This document shows, piece after piece, positions 49,122-61,250 of a stretch of DNA of 64,000 nucleotides. Both the position numbers and the translations under genes were made by a program. The DNA is from Prunella strophiata (Eukaryota; Chordata; Aves; Passeriformes; Prunellidae). The stretch spans positions 12,874,348 through 12,938,347 of the forward strand of contig JAZBQD010000013.1 in assembly GCA_036583965.1 (NCBI GenBank), read 5' to 3'. Under the pieces are notes generated by a model. That model was not told the origin of the DNA. It did no database searches and was given only the letters and a program-made list of their open reading frames with translations. How positions within the stretch are numbered: position 1 is the stretch's first letter; each line of letters opens with the position of its first letter.

Positions 49122-52100
49122 CCTGGCACCCCCTGGCTCCCCCTGGCTCCCCCTGGCTCCCCCTGCACCCCCTGGCACCCCCTGGCACCCCCTGGTACCC
49201 CCTGGCTCCCCCTGGCCCCCCTGGCTCCCCCTGGCACCCCCTGGCACCCCCTGGCTCCCCCTGGCTCCCCCTGGCTCTCCCTGGTACCCCTGGCACCCCC
49301 TGGCTCCCCCTGGCTCCCCCTGGCAACCCCTGGCTCCCCCTGGCTCCCCCTGCTCCCCCTGGCTCCCCCTGGCTCCCCCTGGCACCCCCTGGCTCCCCCT
49401 GGCTCCCCCTGGCACCCCCTGGCCACCCCCTGGCTCCCCCTGGCTCCCCCTGCACCCCCTGGCACCCCCTGGCACCCCTGCTCCCCCTGGCTCCCCCTGC
49501 ACCCCCTGGCTCCCCCTGGCTCCCCCTGGCACCCCCTGGCTTCCCCCTGGCTCCCCCTGGTACCCCTGGCACCCCCTGGCTCCCCCTGGCTCCCCCTGGC
49601 TCCCCCCTGGCTCCCCCTGCTCCCCCTGGCACCCCCTGGCACCCCCTGGCACCCCCTGGCACCCCCTGGCACCCCCTGGCTCCCCCTGGCTCCCCCTGGC
49701 TCCCCTGGTACCCCTGGCACCCCCTGGCACCCCCTGGCACCCCCTGGCACCCCCTGGCTCCCCCTGGCTCCCCCTGGCTCCCCCTGGCTCCCCCTGGCTC
49801 CCCCTGGTACCCCTGGCACCCCCTGGCTCTCCCTGGCACCCCCTGGCACCCCCTGGCACCCCCTGGCAACCCCTGGCTCCCCCTGGCTCCCCCTGGCACC
49901 CCCTGGCTCCCCCTGGCACCCCCTGGCACCCCTGGCTCCCCCTGGCTCTCCCTGGCTCCCCCTTGGCTCCCCCTGGCACCCCCTGGCACCCCCTGGCACC
50001 CCCTGGCACCCCCTGGCTCTCCCTGGCTCCCCCTGGCTTCCCCCTGGCTCCCCCTGGCACCCCCTGGCACCCCCTGGCACCCCCTGGCACCCCTGCTCCC
50101 CCTGGCACCCCCTGGCTCCCCCTGGCTCCCCCTGGCACCCCCTGGCACCCCCTGGCACCCCCTGGCACCCCCTGGCACCCCCTGGCTCCCCCTGGCTCCC
50201 CCTGGCACCCCCTGGCACCCCCTGGCTCCCCCTGGCACCCCCTGGCTCCCCCGGCTCCCCCTGGCTCCCCCTGGCACCCCCTGGCTCCCCCTGGCTCCCC
50301 CTGGCTCCCCCTGGCTCCCCCTGGCTCCCCCCTGGCTCCCCCTGGCTCCCCCTGGCTCCCCCTGGCACCCCTGGTACCCCCTGGCACCCCCTGGCACCCC
50401 CTGGCACCCCCTGGCACCCCTGGCTCCCCCTGGCTCCCCCTGGCTCCCCCTGGCTCCCCCTGGTACCCCCTGGCTCCCCCTGGTACCCCCTGGCACCCCC
50501 TGGCACCCCTGGTACCCCCTGGCACCCCTGGTACCCCCTGGCTCCCCCTGGTACCCCCTGGCTCCCCCTGGCACCCCCTGGCTCTCCCTGGCACCCCCTG
50601 GCTCTCCCTGGCTCCCCCTTGGCTCCCCCTGGCTCCCCCTGGCTCCCCCTGGCACCCCCTGGCTCCCCCTGGCTCCCCCTGGCACCCCCTGGCTCCCCCT
50701 GGCTCCCCCTGGTACCCCCTGGCACCCCCTGGCACCCCCTGGCACCCCCTGGCTCCCCCTGGTACCCCCTGGCACCCCTGGTACCCCCTGGCTCCCCCTG
50801 GCTCCCCCTGGCACCCCCTGGCTCCCCCTGGTACCCCCTGGCACCCCCTGGCACCCCCTGGCACCCCCTGGCACCCCTGGCTCCCCCTGGTACCCCCTGG
50901 CTCCCCCTGGTACCCCCTGGCACCCCCTGGCACCCCTGGTACCCCCTGGCTCCCCCTGGCTCCCCCTGGCTCCCCCTGGCACCCCCTGGCACCCCCTGGC
51001 ACCCCCTGGCACCCCCTGGCTCCCCCTGGCACCCCCTGGCACCCCCTGGCTCCCCCTGGCACCCCCTGGCTCCCCCTGGCACCCCTGGCTCCCCCTGGCA
51101 CCCCCTGGCACCCCCTGGCTCCCCCTGGTACCCCCTGGCTCCCCCTGGTACCCCCTGGCTCCCCCTGGCACCCCCTGGCTCCCCCTGGTACCCCCTGGCA
51201 CCCCTGGTACCCCCTGGCTCCCCCTGGTACCCCCTGGCACCCCTGGTACCCCCTGGCACCCCCTGGCTCCCCCTGGCACCCCCTGGCTCCCCCTGGTACC
51301 CCCTGGCACCCCCTGGCTCCCCCTGGCTCCCCCTGGTACCCCCTGGCACCCCCTGGCACCCCCTGGCACCCCTGGCTCCCCCTGGCACCCCTGGTACCCC
51401 CTGGCTCCCCCTGGTACCCCCTGGCTCTCCCTGGCACCCCCTGGCACCCCTGGCTCCCCCTGGCACCCCTGGTACCCCCTGGCACCCCCTGGCTCCCCCT
51501 GGCACCCCTGGCTCCCCCTGGTACCCCCTGGCTCCCCCTGGCACCCCCTGGCTCCCCCTGGCACCCCCTGGCACCCCTGGTACCCCCTGGCACCCCTGGT
51601 ACCCCCTGGCACCCCCTGGCTCCCCCTGGCTCCCCCTGGCTCCCCCTGGCACCCCCTGGCACCCCCTGGCTCCCCCTGGTACCCCCTGGCACCCCTGGTA
51701 CCCCCTGGCTCTCCCTGGCACCCCCTGGCACCCCCTGGCTCCCCCTGGTACCCCCTGGCTCCCCCTGGCACCCCTGGCTCCCCCTGGCTCCCCCTGGTAC
51801 CCCCTGGCACCCCCTGGCTCCCCCTGGCTCCCCCTGGCACCCCCTGGCACCCCCTGGCACCCCCTGGCACCCCCTGGCTCCCCCTGGCACCCCCTGGCAC
51901 CCCTGGTACCCCCTGGCTCTCCCTGGCACCCCCTGGCACCCCTGGTACCCCCTGGCACCCCCTGGCACCCCTGGCTCCCCCTGGTACCCCCTGGCACCCC
52001 TGGTACCCCCTGGCACCCCCTGGCACCCCCTGGCACCCCTGGCTCCCCCTGGTACCCCCTGGCTCCCCCTGGTACCCCCTGGCTCCCCCTGGCACCCCCT

Positions 52101-53354
52101 GGCTCCCCCTGGTACCCCCTGGCACCCCTGGTACCCCCTGGCACCCCTGGTACCCCCTGGCTCCCCCTGGCTCCCCCTGGTACCCCCTGGCACCCCCTGG
52201 CACCCCTGGCTCCCCCTGGCACCCCCTGGCACCCCCTGGCACCCCTGGCTCCCCCTGGTACCCCCTGGCTCCCCCTGGCACCCCCTGGCTCCCCCTGGTA
52301 CCCCCTGGCACCCCCTGGCACCCCCTGGCTCTCCCTGGCACCCCCTGGCTCCCCCTGGCACCCCCTGGCTCCCCCTGGTACCCCCTGGCACCCCCTGGCT
52401 CTCCCTGGCACCCCCTGGCACCCCTGGCTCCCCCTGGCACCCCCTGGCTCCCCCTGGCTCCCCCTGGCTCCCCCTGGTACCCCCTGGCACCCCCTGGCAC
52501 CCCCTGGCTCCCCCTGGTACCCCCTGGCTCTCCCTGGCTCTCCCTGGCACCCCCTGGCACCCCTGGCTCCCCCTGGCTCCCCCTGGTACCCCCTGGCTCT
52601 CCCTGGCACCCCCTGGCACCCCTGGCTCCCCCTGGCTCCCCCTGGTACCCCCTGGCTCCCCCTGGTACCCCCTGGCACCCCCTGGCACCCCCTGGCACCC
52701 CCTGGCACCCCTGGCTCCCCCTGGCACCCCTGGTACCCCCTGGCTCCCCCTGGCTCCCCCTGGCTCCCCCTGGCACCCCCTGGCTCCCCCTGGCACCCCT
52801 GGCTCCCCCTGGTACCCCCTGGCTCCCCCTGGCTCCCCCTGGCTCCCCCTGGTACCCCCTGGCTCCCCCTGGTACCCCCTGGCACCCCCTGGCTCCCCCT
52901 GGCTCCCCCTGGCACCCCCTGGCACCCCCTGGCACCCCTGGCTCCCCCTGGCACCCCCTGGCACCCCTGGTACCCCCTGGCTCCCCCTGGCACCCCCTGG
53001 CTCCCCCTGGCACCCCCTGGCACCCCTGGCTCCCCCTGGCACCCCTGGTACCCCCTGGCACCCCCTGGCACCCCCTGGCACCCCCTGGCTCCCCCTGGCA
53101 CCCCTGGTACCCCCTGGCACCCCCTGGCACCCCTGGCTCCCCCTGGCACCCCCTGGCACCCCCTGGCACCCCCTGGCTCCCCCTGCTCCCCCTGGCTCCC
53201 CCTGGCTCCCCCTGCTCCCCCTGGCTCCCCCTGGTACCCCCTGGCACCCCCTGGCTCCCCCTGGTACCCCCTGGCTCCCCCTGGCACCCCCTGGCTCCCC
53301 CTGGCACCCCTGGTACCCCCTGGCACCCCCTGGCTCCCCCTGGCACCCCTGGTA
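49122..53354. repeat. 4.2-kb minisatellite, 10-bp unit CTGGCACCCC and variants, about 425 copies
   Basis: This is a near-continuous array of a 10-bp unit with main variants CTGGCACCCC, CTGGCTCCCC, CTGGTACCCC and CTGGCTCTCC, plus a 9-bp form that lacks one C. Rarer forms are CTGCACCCC, CTGCTCCCC and units with an extra C or T. Neighbouring units make five-C runs every 10 bp; on the - strand this reads G5-N5 (loops TGCCA, AGCCA, TACCA) hundreds of times. CpG is nearly absent (one CCGG at about 50251). Because the unit has no stop codon in most frames, it yields ORFs of more than 1,400 codons in at least five frames. It lies in the intron, C-rich on the coding strand. The copy number is my estimate from length over unit size, and the assembled length may be compressed. 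Confidence 0.98.
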
Positions 53355-56300
53355 TCCTGAAAGCGAGGCTTTGAAGCCTCGGTGCATCTGTTGGAGCTGC
53401 AGGAGCGGCTCGCTGGAGTCACCCCGGGAGGGACAGCAGCTAGCCCCAGCTCCCAGCTTGCAGGGAGGAGGATTTGGGATGGAAGGATGAAGGAGGGGTA
53501 ATCCAAGAGTAGGTACCCGTGCTAGCAGAATGTGAAATCTGCTGGGTTTGTTGTTTTATTGTGGGGCTTGTTATTTAGGACAGAAAGTGTCAGATTGATT
53601 GAAGTTTCTGTTCTGGCAGAATGCTGCTCCTCACTCATGACAGCACAGGCACGAAGAAATCACATTGTTTATGTTCTCGTGGCACTTCACAGTTAAAACT
53701 TCCACAAAAGGCACCAGGATCTTGGGAAGGGCTGCTCTGCACTTGAGTTAATTTCTACAGAATGCTGAGCTTTCCTGTAAATTACAGAATGTTTGACTCC
53801 AAGTTTTGCTACCTTGTCCTTTGGGACCCCCCTTGGGTGTGTTTCCTGGAAATCCCACCCTGCCCAGGTGAGCTGTCTCTGGAGGGAGGAGTGTGTTGTT
53901 GTGTGTAGTATTCTCTTGAAAAGCAAGTTGCATTTCGACAGACTGAATACACAAAAGAGCTGAGTAATTCATAGTTGAGATGAGCCTGGGTTAAAAGGAG
54001 ATTCAGCAATTTTTTTTGTTTGTTTGCCTGGTTCCTGGTGTGTTACAAAGTGTCTGTATTAGCAAAGCTGCCAGGGGGTTAATTTGCACTAACAGCCTAA
54101 TCATCTCCAACGACACCGTGTTAGGGTTTTCATATTGCTGCTTAGATCAGCAAGACTAGAGACAGGAGGGCTGGAGAAACAGCATGGATCTTGGGAGAAA
54201 AGAAAAATGGGGGGAAGCACTTCAGACACAGCCCTCTGCATTGTCAGCTGCCAGGCTGCTTAAAAGAATCTCTTTTTTATACAAGCTCTGGCTCTAAGAT
54301 GTAACCCTTCATTTCCAAAGTGTCACCAGAGTGAGCACTTTGTACAAGACAGACAGGCTCATTAAGGGGAATATGTGGCACTTTCCAAAATGTAGAGCTT
54401 GCTTCCTCAACCTCCCTGATTAGCTGTTAACCAGAACACATAAATAGTTGTGGATCATGAATCACAACTCGGTTTTGCAGATAAAAGAGTGTCTGACAGC
54501 CCAGACCATAAAGTCGTGCTTAGTCTTTGATTCACCCCAGGAGTGCTGGGGAAGAAGTTCAGCCCTACAGGTGATCACTGAGGCAAAAATGTTGTTACTG
54601 ACCAGCCTGAGGGGTTCCTTATTTGGCATACTGGACATCTGTGGATCCTATTTTGAGGAAACGAAATTTTCCTGTGGATTGCATGGCTGCTTACTCAGGA
54701 CTGTAAGCTTTACTGCAGCTTTTAAAGAATGAGCTGCTGTGATGGTAATTGCTGGAGTCACTGAGTCACTCGCTGTGCCTGGTCTCTGCAGGTTGGATGG
54801 ACACCACCAGCAGCAACAAAAATATTTTTCTGCTTGAGGTTATGTCTAGCTTAGAGAAAGCTCTGATTGCATTGAGAATTCTTCCTATGGAAGGAAGCAG
54901 CAGCCCACAGCAGGAGCCTGTCACTTAGGAACGGGCCCAAATTTAGTCCTGTGGAAAGTAATGAGAATATTCACAGGCTTTGGGCTACTTTTTATTCCTC
55001 TGGATTCCAGACATCCATGACAGGCCACATTAGCAGCAGCCCCTGATTTTCCCTCCTGTAGCAGCCTGATTACAGTTTTCCAGTAGAAAGGAATGACAAA
55101 ACCATTTTTTGGTGTGTACTTAGTCACTGTTGGTTGTGTGATGATGACTCTGGACAATGTACCTCTGTAATATTGGGTTTGAGACAGAAGATGGTGAAAG
55201 GCTGGTTTTAAAGCTGTAATTCATTTGTGAAGAGAACAGAGCTGGCCTGAGCAGAGGCTCAGGCAAACACAGGAAAGAGCAGGCAGCATGTCAGGAGTCA
55301 GCTGTGGGGACAGGAGTGTCACAGCCCTGCAGGTGACATCCCAGCAGTGTTCAAGGAGGTGGCTTTGGGTCCCTGAGACAGGACTTTGGTTTGTGGGAGG
55401 GTGCTGAGGGTCACTCAGGATCCATGAGGGTGGTGATTCCAGAGGGAAGGAGCTCAGCCTCTGGAGGGCAGCCCCAGGACTTTGGGGCTCAGGTGCCTCA
55501 GGGCTGAGCTGGGTGGCACCCACCTGAGCTGGGTGGCACTGCCCTCCCAGGAGCTCCCCAGTGCCTTTCTGGAGCCCTAACCCCCCCTGCTCAGAGCCCC
55601 AGGCAGGACATTGCAGGTGACAGTGCAGCACAGTGAGGATGATGTGTAACCTCCCTTCCCCAGACTCAAGGGTACTGCTGAAGAATCTTCCTCTTATCTC
55701 TCTGAGACAATGCTGCTGTAATTTGTACTGGGCAGAAATATTGAGAGAGCTGAATGAAGATTTTATCAGCTGGTTGTAGATAGTGACAGCTGGTTAATGT
55801 TAATATCTTCTGAAAGATCTTTAAAGAAGTCTTGAATAGTTGTGCAGAAATTAATATGCCTCATCCCTCTTTGTGTTTCTGAAGTGGGGCTGGGCTGTCA
55901 TCTCCAGCCTGCATTCTTTAATTTTCATAGCATGGGCTGATGGGCTCTCTGTCCATTGCTATGGTAACTGCTGCTTTATTTCTCACTCAAAGAAAACATT
56001 GACATAAACCCCACCACAACGTGTCCTTTTTATTCACTGTGCACACCTAATGGATGCCAGAGCTGTGCAAATATGTCATGACTGTGCTGGATGGAGAGCA
56101 ATAAACTGCAGGGCTCCTGCCCTGGTGTGTACCTGGTGTCACCCTCCAGCACACACACGTGGAATTTTATGTCAGCTGCTTCAGCTCTGCTTTTATTCCT
56201 GCCCATGTTTAATTAGATTTCAGGTACTTCAGGGTGGAAGCAGTGCCTGGCTGGGTGTTGGGAAGTGCTGTGGGGGAATGGGATCTAACAGCAGATGAGG

Positions 56301-56791
56301 CATGTGAACTTTGCTTTTGCTCTTAAACAGCTCCATTTTGAAGTGGAATTGATCCCATGAACTTCTGGCAGTCGTTCAAAATCCCTCCCAACCTTTTTGT
56401 GAGCACTAATGAAGGGAGTAGTGGCTCTTTCCCTGTGTTAGTCCTTCTGTTTTGTTGCCTTAAAACCCCCAAATGTCTCATGAAAAGCTCTACAAAACTG
56501 CAGTAGCCTTAAGTCCCCTCCACGAGGTTCTGCTACCCAGGTTGCTGTTCCTCACATCCTCTGTGAGTGGTGCAGATGCTGAATCAAGTGTTCCCAGTTC
56601 CTGCCAGCATGGGCAGCTTGTTTGAGTCCCCAGAGCCCTGTGACACCCCTGCCAGGGCCAGCTCTGAGGTCTGGCTCTTCTGAAGGGAAAAATTCTCCTG
56701 CAACTCTCCCTGCAAAGTGTTTTCTAGGGTCTTCCATGCTCCCTATCACAATTATCTGATAAGTGTGGCAATTATCTTTTCATCTTAGAGT

Positions 56792-56812
56792 AAAAAAAAA
56801 AAAAAAAAAAAA
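56792..56812. repeat. Poly-A tract (21 A) followed by A/T-rich sequence
   Basis: This is a run of 21 A followed by TTAAAAATAAATAATTAAAAAA. It resembles a retroposon tail, but no gene-like or LINE-like body precedes it and no target-site duplication was evident. Confidence 0.9.
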
Positions 56813-58353
56813 TTAAAAATAAATAATTAAAAAATCTAATCATTATCTACAAGAAGAGGCTTGCATGTTCTGTGTTACATTCTGTATGATTTTAGATGGA
56901 ACCTCATTAAACATCTTTACAGCCCTCTTAGGTTCATCTCTATTAACCCTTTCAGGGGTTTCCCAGGAGGAGATGACTCTGTAGCACCTTGCACTAAAAT
57001 CAAGCAGAGTTTATTCAGACAGAGCATTCTGCTGGAGTGCTGACACTAAAGTGCTGAGCATGGAGAGCAGAGTTTGCAGGGCTGAGCCCCAGCTCTGCAC
57101 AAGGCTCTCCCTGTGCAGGCCTCTCTAAATCAGGACTGTGCTTGCTGAAACCCTCACCCTGCAGATGGCAACTGTGCAGTGACAATTGTTGGAAGGGCTC
57201 TAAGTGCTCCCCCAGTTCATAGGGTGATGCTTTTGTGCCTCTGCAGGGTTATTTCAATCCTGCAGTTTGCTGTGGTTTAAATATCACTGATTCTGCTTTG
57301 GGGGCACTCCTGTTTCCATGCCAGTGACCCAGGAGCAGAGGGTGTCGTTCTGGGGCTGTCCTGCACTGTGCAGGAGCTGTGGTAGGGTAGGAGCCACCCT
57401 CTTGTTCTCATCTCCTAACAGCTCTGTTCTCATCTCCCTAAATGAGGGTGAGTCAGGTCTCAGCTGGATGCAGGAGCAATTCCAGGGAATGGGAAATGGT
57501 CAGAACTTCTTGTTCTAGGGAGCTCTGCTTGCTCAGAGAGGCAGTGATTGTCCTGTTGTGCTGTGTAATTATATCTGCCTCCCCATATCCCACTGCTGCT
57601 CATTCCCATTATGTGTTCTTATCTAAGTCCTGCCTGTTCAAGGAGGAAATTTAACAGATTGGTGGCAAAAGCAGGTGAAGCATCCATGTGTCCTTCTCTG
57701 CTCAAAAAAATATCCAAAAGGATAAGGAATGTTACTTTGATAATGATTTAAATGCTGCTTAAGGGGCCTCCTGGACTGGTTACATTTGCTCTGTGATCTG
57801 CCTTTTCACCAAATACTCAACTGATTCAGCAACATGAAAGAAAAGGGGGGAAAAGGCACGAGGGTTGTGGTAATTGAGTCTTTCCAAATGTAAGAAAATT
57901 AGTCAGTTCTGTTGAAATTCACCATTGCCAGTCTGAAGCGTACTTAAGTGTTTGCTTAATGGATAACTGGTTTTACCTTTTATTTGTCTTTTCAGAAACA
58001 CAAAAAGGATAGAAAAATAAGAAAAACAAATTGAGTTTAACTCAATCTGAGCATGTTCTTAGTATCTGGAAAAAAAAAAAAGGCCAGCTATTCTCTGTGT
58101 TATATTAGAGCTTCATTATTCAGAGCAGAAAGAGCCATGTGTGGGAATTCATTTCAGATGGGTCTTTTGGAGAAAATTGGAATCTGGATTGATTTTTATA
58201 GGAAACTCTTAAAATCTGGCCATTTATGCTTTTTAACATCTTCCTAGTGTGTTTCTGAGGCTTAAAGCACCCTTAGAGAAAAGTTTCTTGTAAGATTCCA
58301 AATGAGTGGTGCTGAGCTGGTTTGTAAAGCTGATTGTGCTTAGTAGGTCAGAC

Positions 58354-58376
58354 TTTTTTTTTTTTTTTTTTTTTTT
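58354..58376. repeat. Poly-T tract (23 T)
   Basis: This is the longest homopolymer seen in the window, a run of 23 T followed by CCCA. No element body was recognised on either side. Confidence 0.9.
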
Positions 58377-61130
58377 CCCAATTTTCATTTCATTTAAGCT
58401 TTTTATTCTGACACAGGTAAATTTATGTAAGTGACTAAGTTGGTTGCACTAGAACTTAAGATTTGTACCTTTCCCTAAGTGTGTTGTTTAGTGTCCAAAA
58501 TCCAGTGCATCCTTTTGTAGAGTGGACTGTTGTTTTCTTGTTTGAGTTGGCTCTTCTTGCGTAGTCTGGAGCTGTGCCAAAAACATGAATATTCATGACA
58601 CTGTTAAACAAGATTTTTATTGAAAACAAAAAATGGATCTGAAGCTTTCATTTGTCATTGTGAACTCAGCTAGTGAAAGCCCTGTGAACAGGCACATTTA
58701 TCAGGGAGGTTTTCCTGGTGTTTTCTGGAGTTTTTTCACTCATTGAGTGAAAATTTGTTAGAGACCAAGAGCATCTCACTGGGCAGTGAGCCTGCTGTTA
58801 GGGTATTTCTGTGTACAATATGAATCTAATAGAGATGAAATATGGAAATTAAAATGTGTTATTTCATATGTTGTATCAAGTAGGAACTGCTTTGACAAGT
58901 GTTGAGCCTCAGGGAGGGTGGTACAAGCAGAGGACAGATCTAGCAGAGCTAACAAAAGCCAGTGCTCCCTTTTTCCAGGCTGCTGGTGGTGTTCCCATGC
59001 TGGCTGCCCTGCCTGCAGGGGCCAGGGCATTGCCCAGCCTTTCCTGGGGATGGGCACTGCCCAAGCTCAGGGCTGGTTCTGGGTCCCTGTGCAGTGGCTG
59101 AAGAAGAGACATTTATTTCCCATGGATGGATGGATGGGGAAAGTGAGAGGAATGAGCAACAAGACAGGTTTCTCTTGCAGCCTCTGGCCTCTACAAGAAA
59201 TAAAATAGGTTTAGCTTTTAGATGTCACATGGAACAGATCTGAGAGGTCCTCCCTCATTCATTTTGCAAGGTGAAGTTCTCATGGGAGCTGTCTGTCTGT
59301 TTCACCCTGCAGAGCACACTGGCTAGGATTTTTTCATGTGTGTTACCAGAAGAACAGTATCCACAGATTAGTAGGAGTTACTTATTTATACTCTCATTCA
59401 GTCCTGCTGAACTGTCCAGTGTGCTGCTTTGACAGCCTGTTGCCCAGCGTGTTAGGTTGGGTGGTGTTCATTTCTAAACCAACAGGAATGTTGTAAACCA
59501 CCCAAAACTGTGTAATCTGCAGTGAAACAAGGGTTTATTTCAGATGTCCTAAACAATTCTCCTTGTAGCTAGAGGAGGAAGGCAAGAGCTAATTCCACAC
59601 AAATTGCTTGGGGGAAGAAGGGCATCAATGAGTGCAAGAAGAGAGAGCAGAAAAGGGCAGGAGATCACAGGCAGTTCCCCAGTGAATCCTGATTTCCTCT
59701 GCACTGAGGTATCTGGCACCTGGGTTGTTTTTCCCCAGCTGCAGTGATGGCAGTGCAGTACCAGAGTTGGGGCATTCCTGGAGAAACTGTGGCCAAGGAA
59801 GGAGGACATTCAAGATTTGGAAACCAGGGGGGCTCTCGGGGTAGAGTTGTGGGAAAGAATTGCTATAACAACAAACTATTTGCTCTTAAAGAGGGGAAAG
59901 TATGTAACACCATCAAAGGGGACAAGGATTCAAAGGGAAACACATGTCTGAAACATACGGGTCAAGTTTATTTGAGAGGAAAATTTGTTTGCTTTTGATT
60001 CTTTATAACATTTCCCATAGAGACTAGCAAATATAGCTGCCACATTTTTGGCAAAGGGTGTCTTATCCTAAACCTGAAACACTTAAATACACATACTTAC
60101 ATAAATATGGTCTCTATTAGTTTCAGCTGTGGGACTTCTAATTCCCTGCCTTTTGTAGTTATTTTTTTTGTTTTCTTCTGTTGGCTGTATTTGAAGCTTT
60201 AAAGGGGCTTGGTAATAAAAAGAATGTTGTTACTGCTTTTTTAGAAAGAGAAAGAAGGACAAGGTGATGAAGAGAAATCTTTGTCAGGGGTTCTGGTGTC
60301 TGAGCAGAGGTGTGCAGGAGTGGGCACTGGTGATGACCTGTACTGTAAAACCTTTCTGTAGGGTGCCTGAAACCACCCGAGGTTTGTAGTTATTGAAAGT
60401 GGTTATTAAAACTGCTTGGCTCTTATAGAAAACATGTGGGTAGCTGTAACTCAGGAATCCTCTCTGGCTATGCTTTCCAAAAAATATCCATTAGCAGAGC
60501 TGAAATTTGAAGCAGGAATAGGGTGAAGTCAAATCAGCCCCTAATGGCTGAACCGTTCTGGTCCCAATAAATAAGGGCTGGAATAAAGCAGTTTTTCCTT
60601 TTCTTTTTTCCCAAAATGGTGCTCCCAGTCCCCCACCACTCTCTTTGATTCAGTTCACTTTGTTTATTTTTAAATAAACATATGGCACACCCATCTCTCA
60701 CCCAGGCAAAGAGCTCTCATTGATGTCAGTGGGAGCTTCACCACCTTCAGGAATGAGAGTGGGGATCAATAAAGGAACTCCTGAGAGCTGGCCAGGCTTG
60801 TATCCACTAACACAGGGTGGCTGAAAAGCAAACAATCCAGTGAGACCTAATCAAGTTAAGTGCATTTAAAACACCCATGGGGACTGTCATCAAGGGCTTG
60901 CAGCCAGCAGGATTGATAGAAACCTTTCAGAGCCTTGGTGCATGAGGAGGGCACTCCTGGCTCAGCCAGAGCCTCCCACCTGCAGGGGACAGGCTGCAGT
61001 GCCCTGGGCTGTGTTACCCTGGTGCTGCTGAAGGGAATGTCTGTGTACAAACACTGGATATGTGTGAGGGGGCTTCAGCAGTGCCACACTCCTGATGGAT
61101 GTGCTCAGGTCTGGTACCTGCTCTTCAAAC

Positions 61131-61250
61131 ACAGTCACAGCCTGGCTGGGGTTGGAAGGGACTTCAGAGCTCACCCAGCTCAGAGCCCCCTGCAGCAGGC
61201 AGGGACACCTTCCACTGTCCCTGGCTGCTCCCAACATCTTGTCCAGCACG
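61131..61250 (-). mobile_element. CR1 LINE 3'-end fragment (degenerate)
   Basis: The + strand shows the familiar antisense CR1 series in order: a TCACAG-like start, GGTTGGAAGGGACTT, AGCCCCCTGC, GGCAGGGACACCTTCCACT and GGCTGCTCCCAA. This matches the complement of the CR1 3' region as I know it from bird genomes, so the element lies on the - strand. It is a short remnant of about 120 bp. There is no reverse transcriptase reading frame, and the terminal 8-bp repeats are not clear. It is inactive. Confidence 0.8.

Noticed and set aside
49039..53490. Pro/Trp/Leu-rich proteins of more than 1,400 residues on the + strand
   Set aside because: These are the same minisatellite translated in other frames. 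Multiple frames are equally open, and composition is fully explained by the repeat.
48920..53506. Collagen-like protein of about 1,500 residues on the - strand, and two overlapping versions in the other - frames
   Set aside because: The open frames come from a 10-bp repeat without stop codons. All three - frames and at least two + frames are open, Gly spacing does not follow a strict three-residue period, and there is no signal peptide, propeptide or exon structure.
56792..56812. Poly-A tract considered as the tail of a processed pseudogene
   Set aside because: No upstream sequence resembles a spliced coding region or a known RNA, and no flanking target-site duplication was found.
59744..59998. 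A short + ORF with Gly/Lys-rich sequence
   Set aside because: Only 84 codons, no family recognised and no supporting signals.
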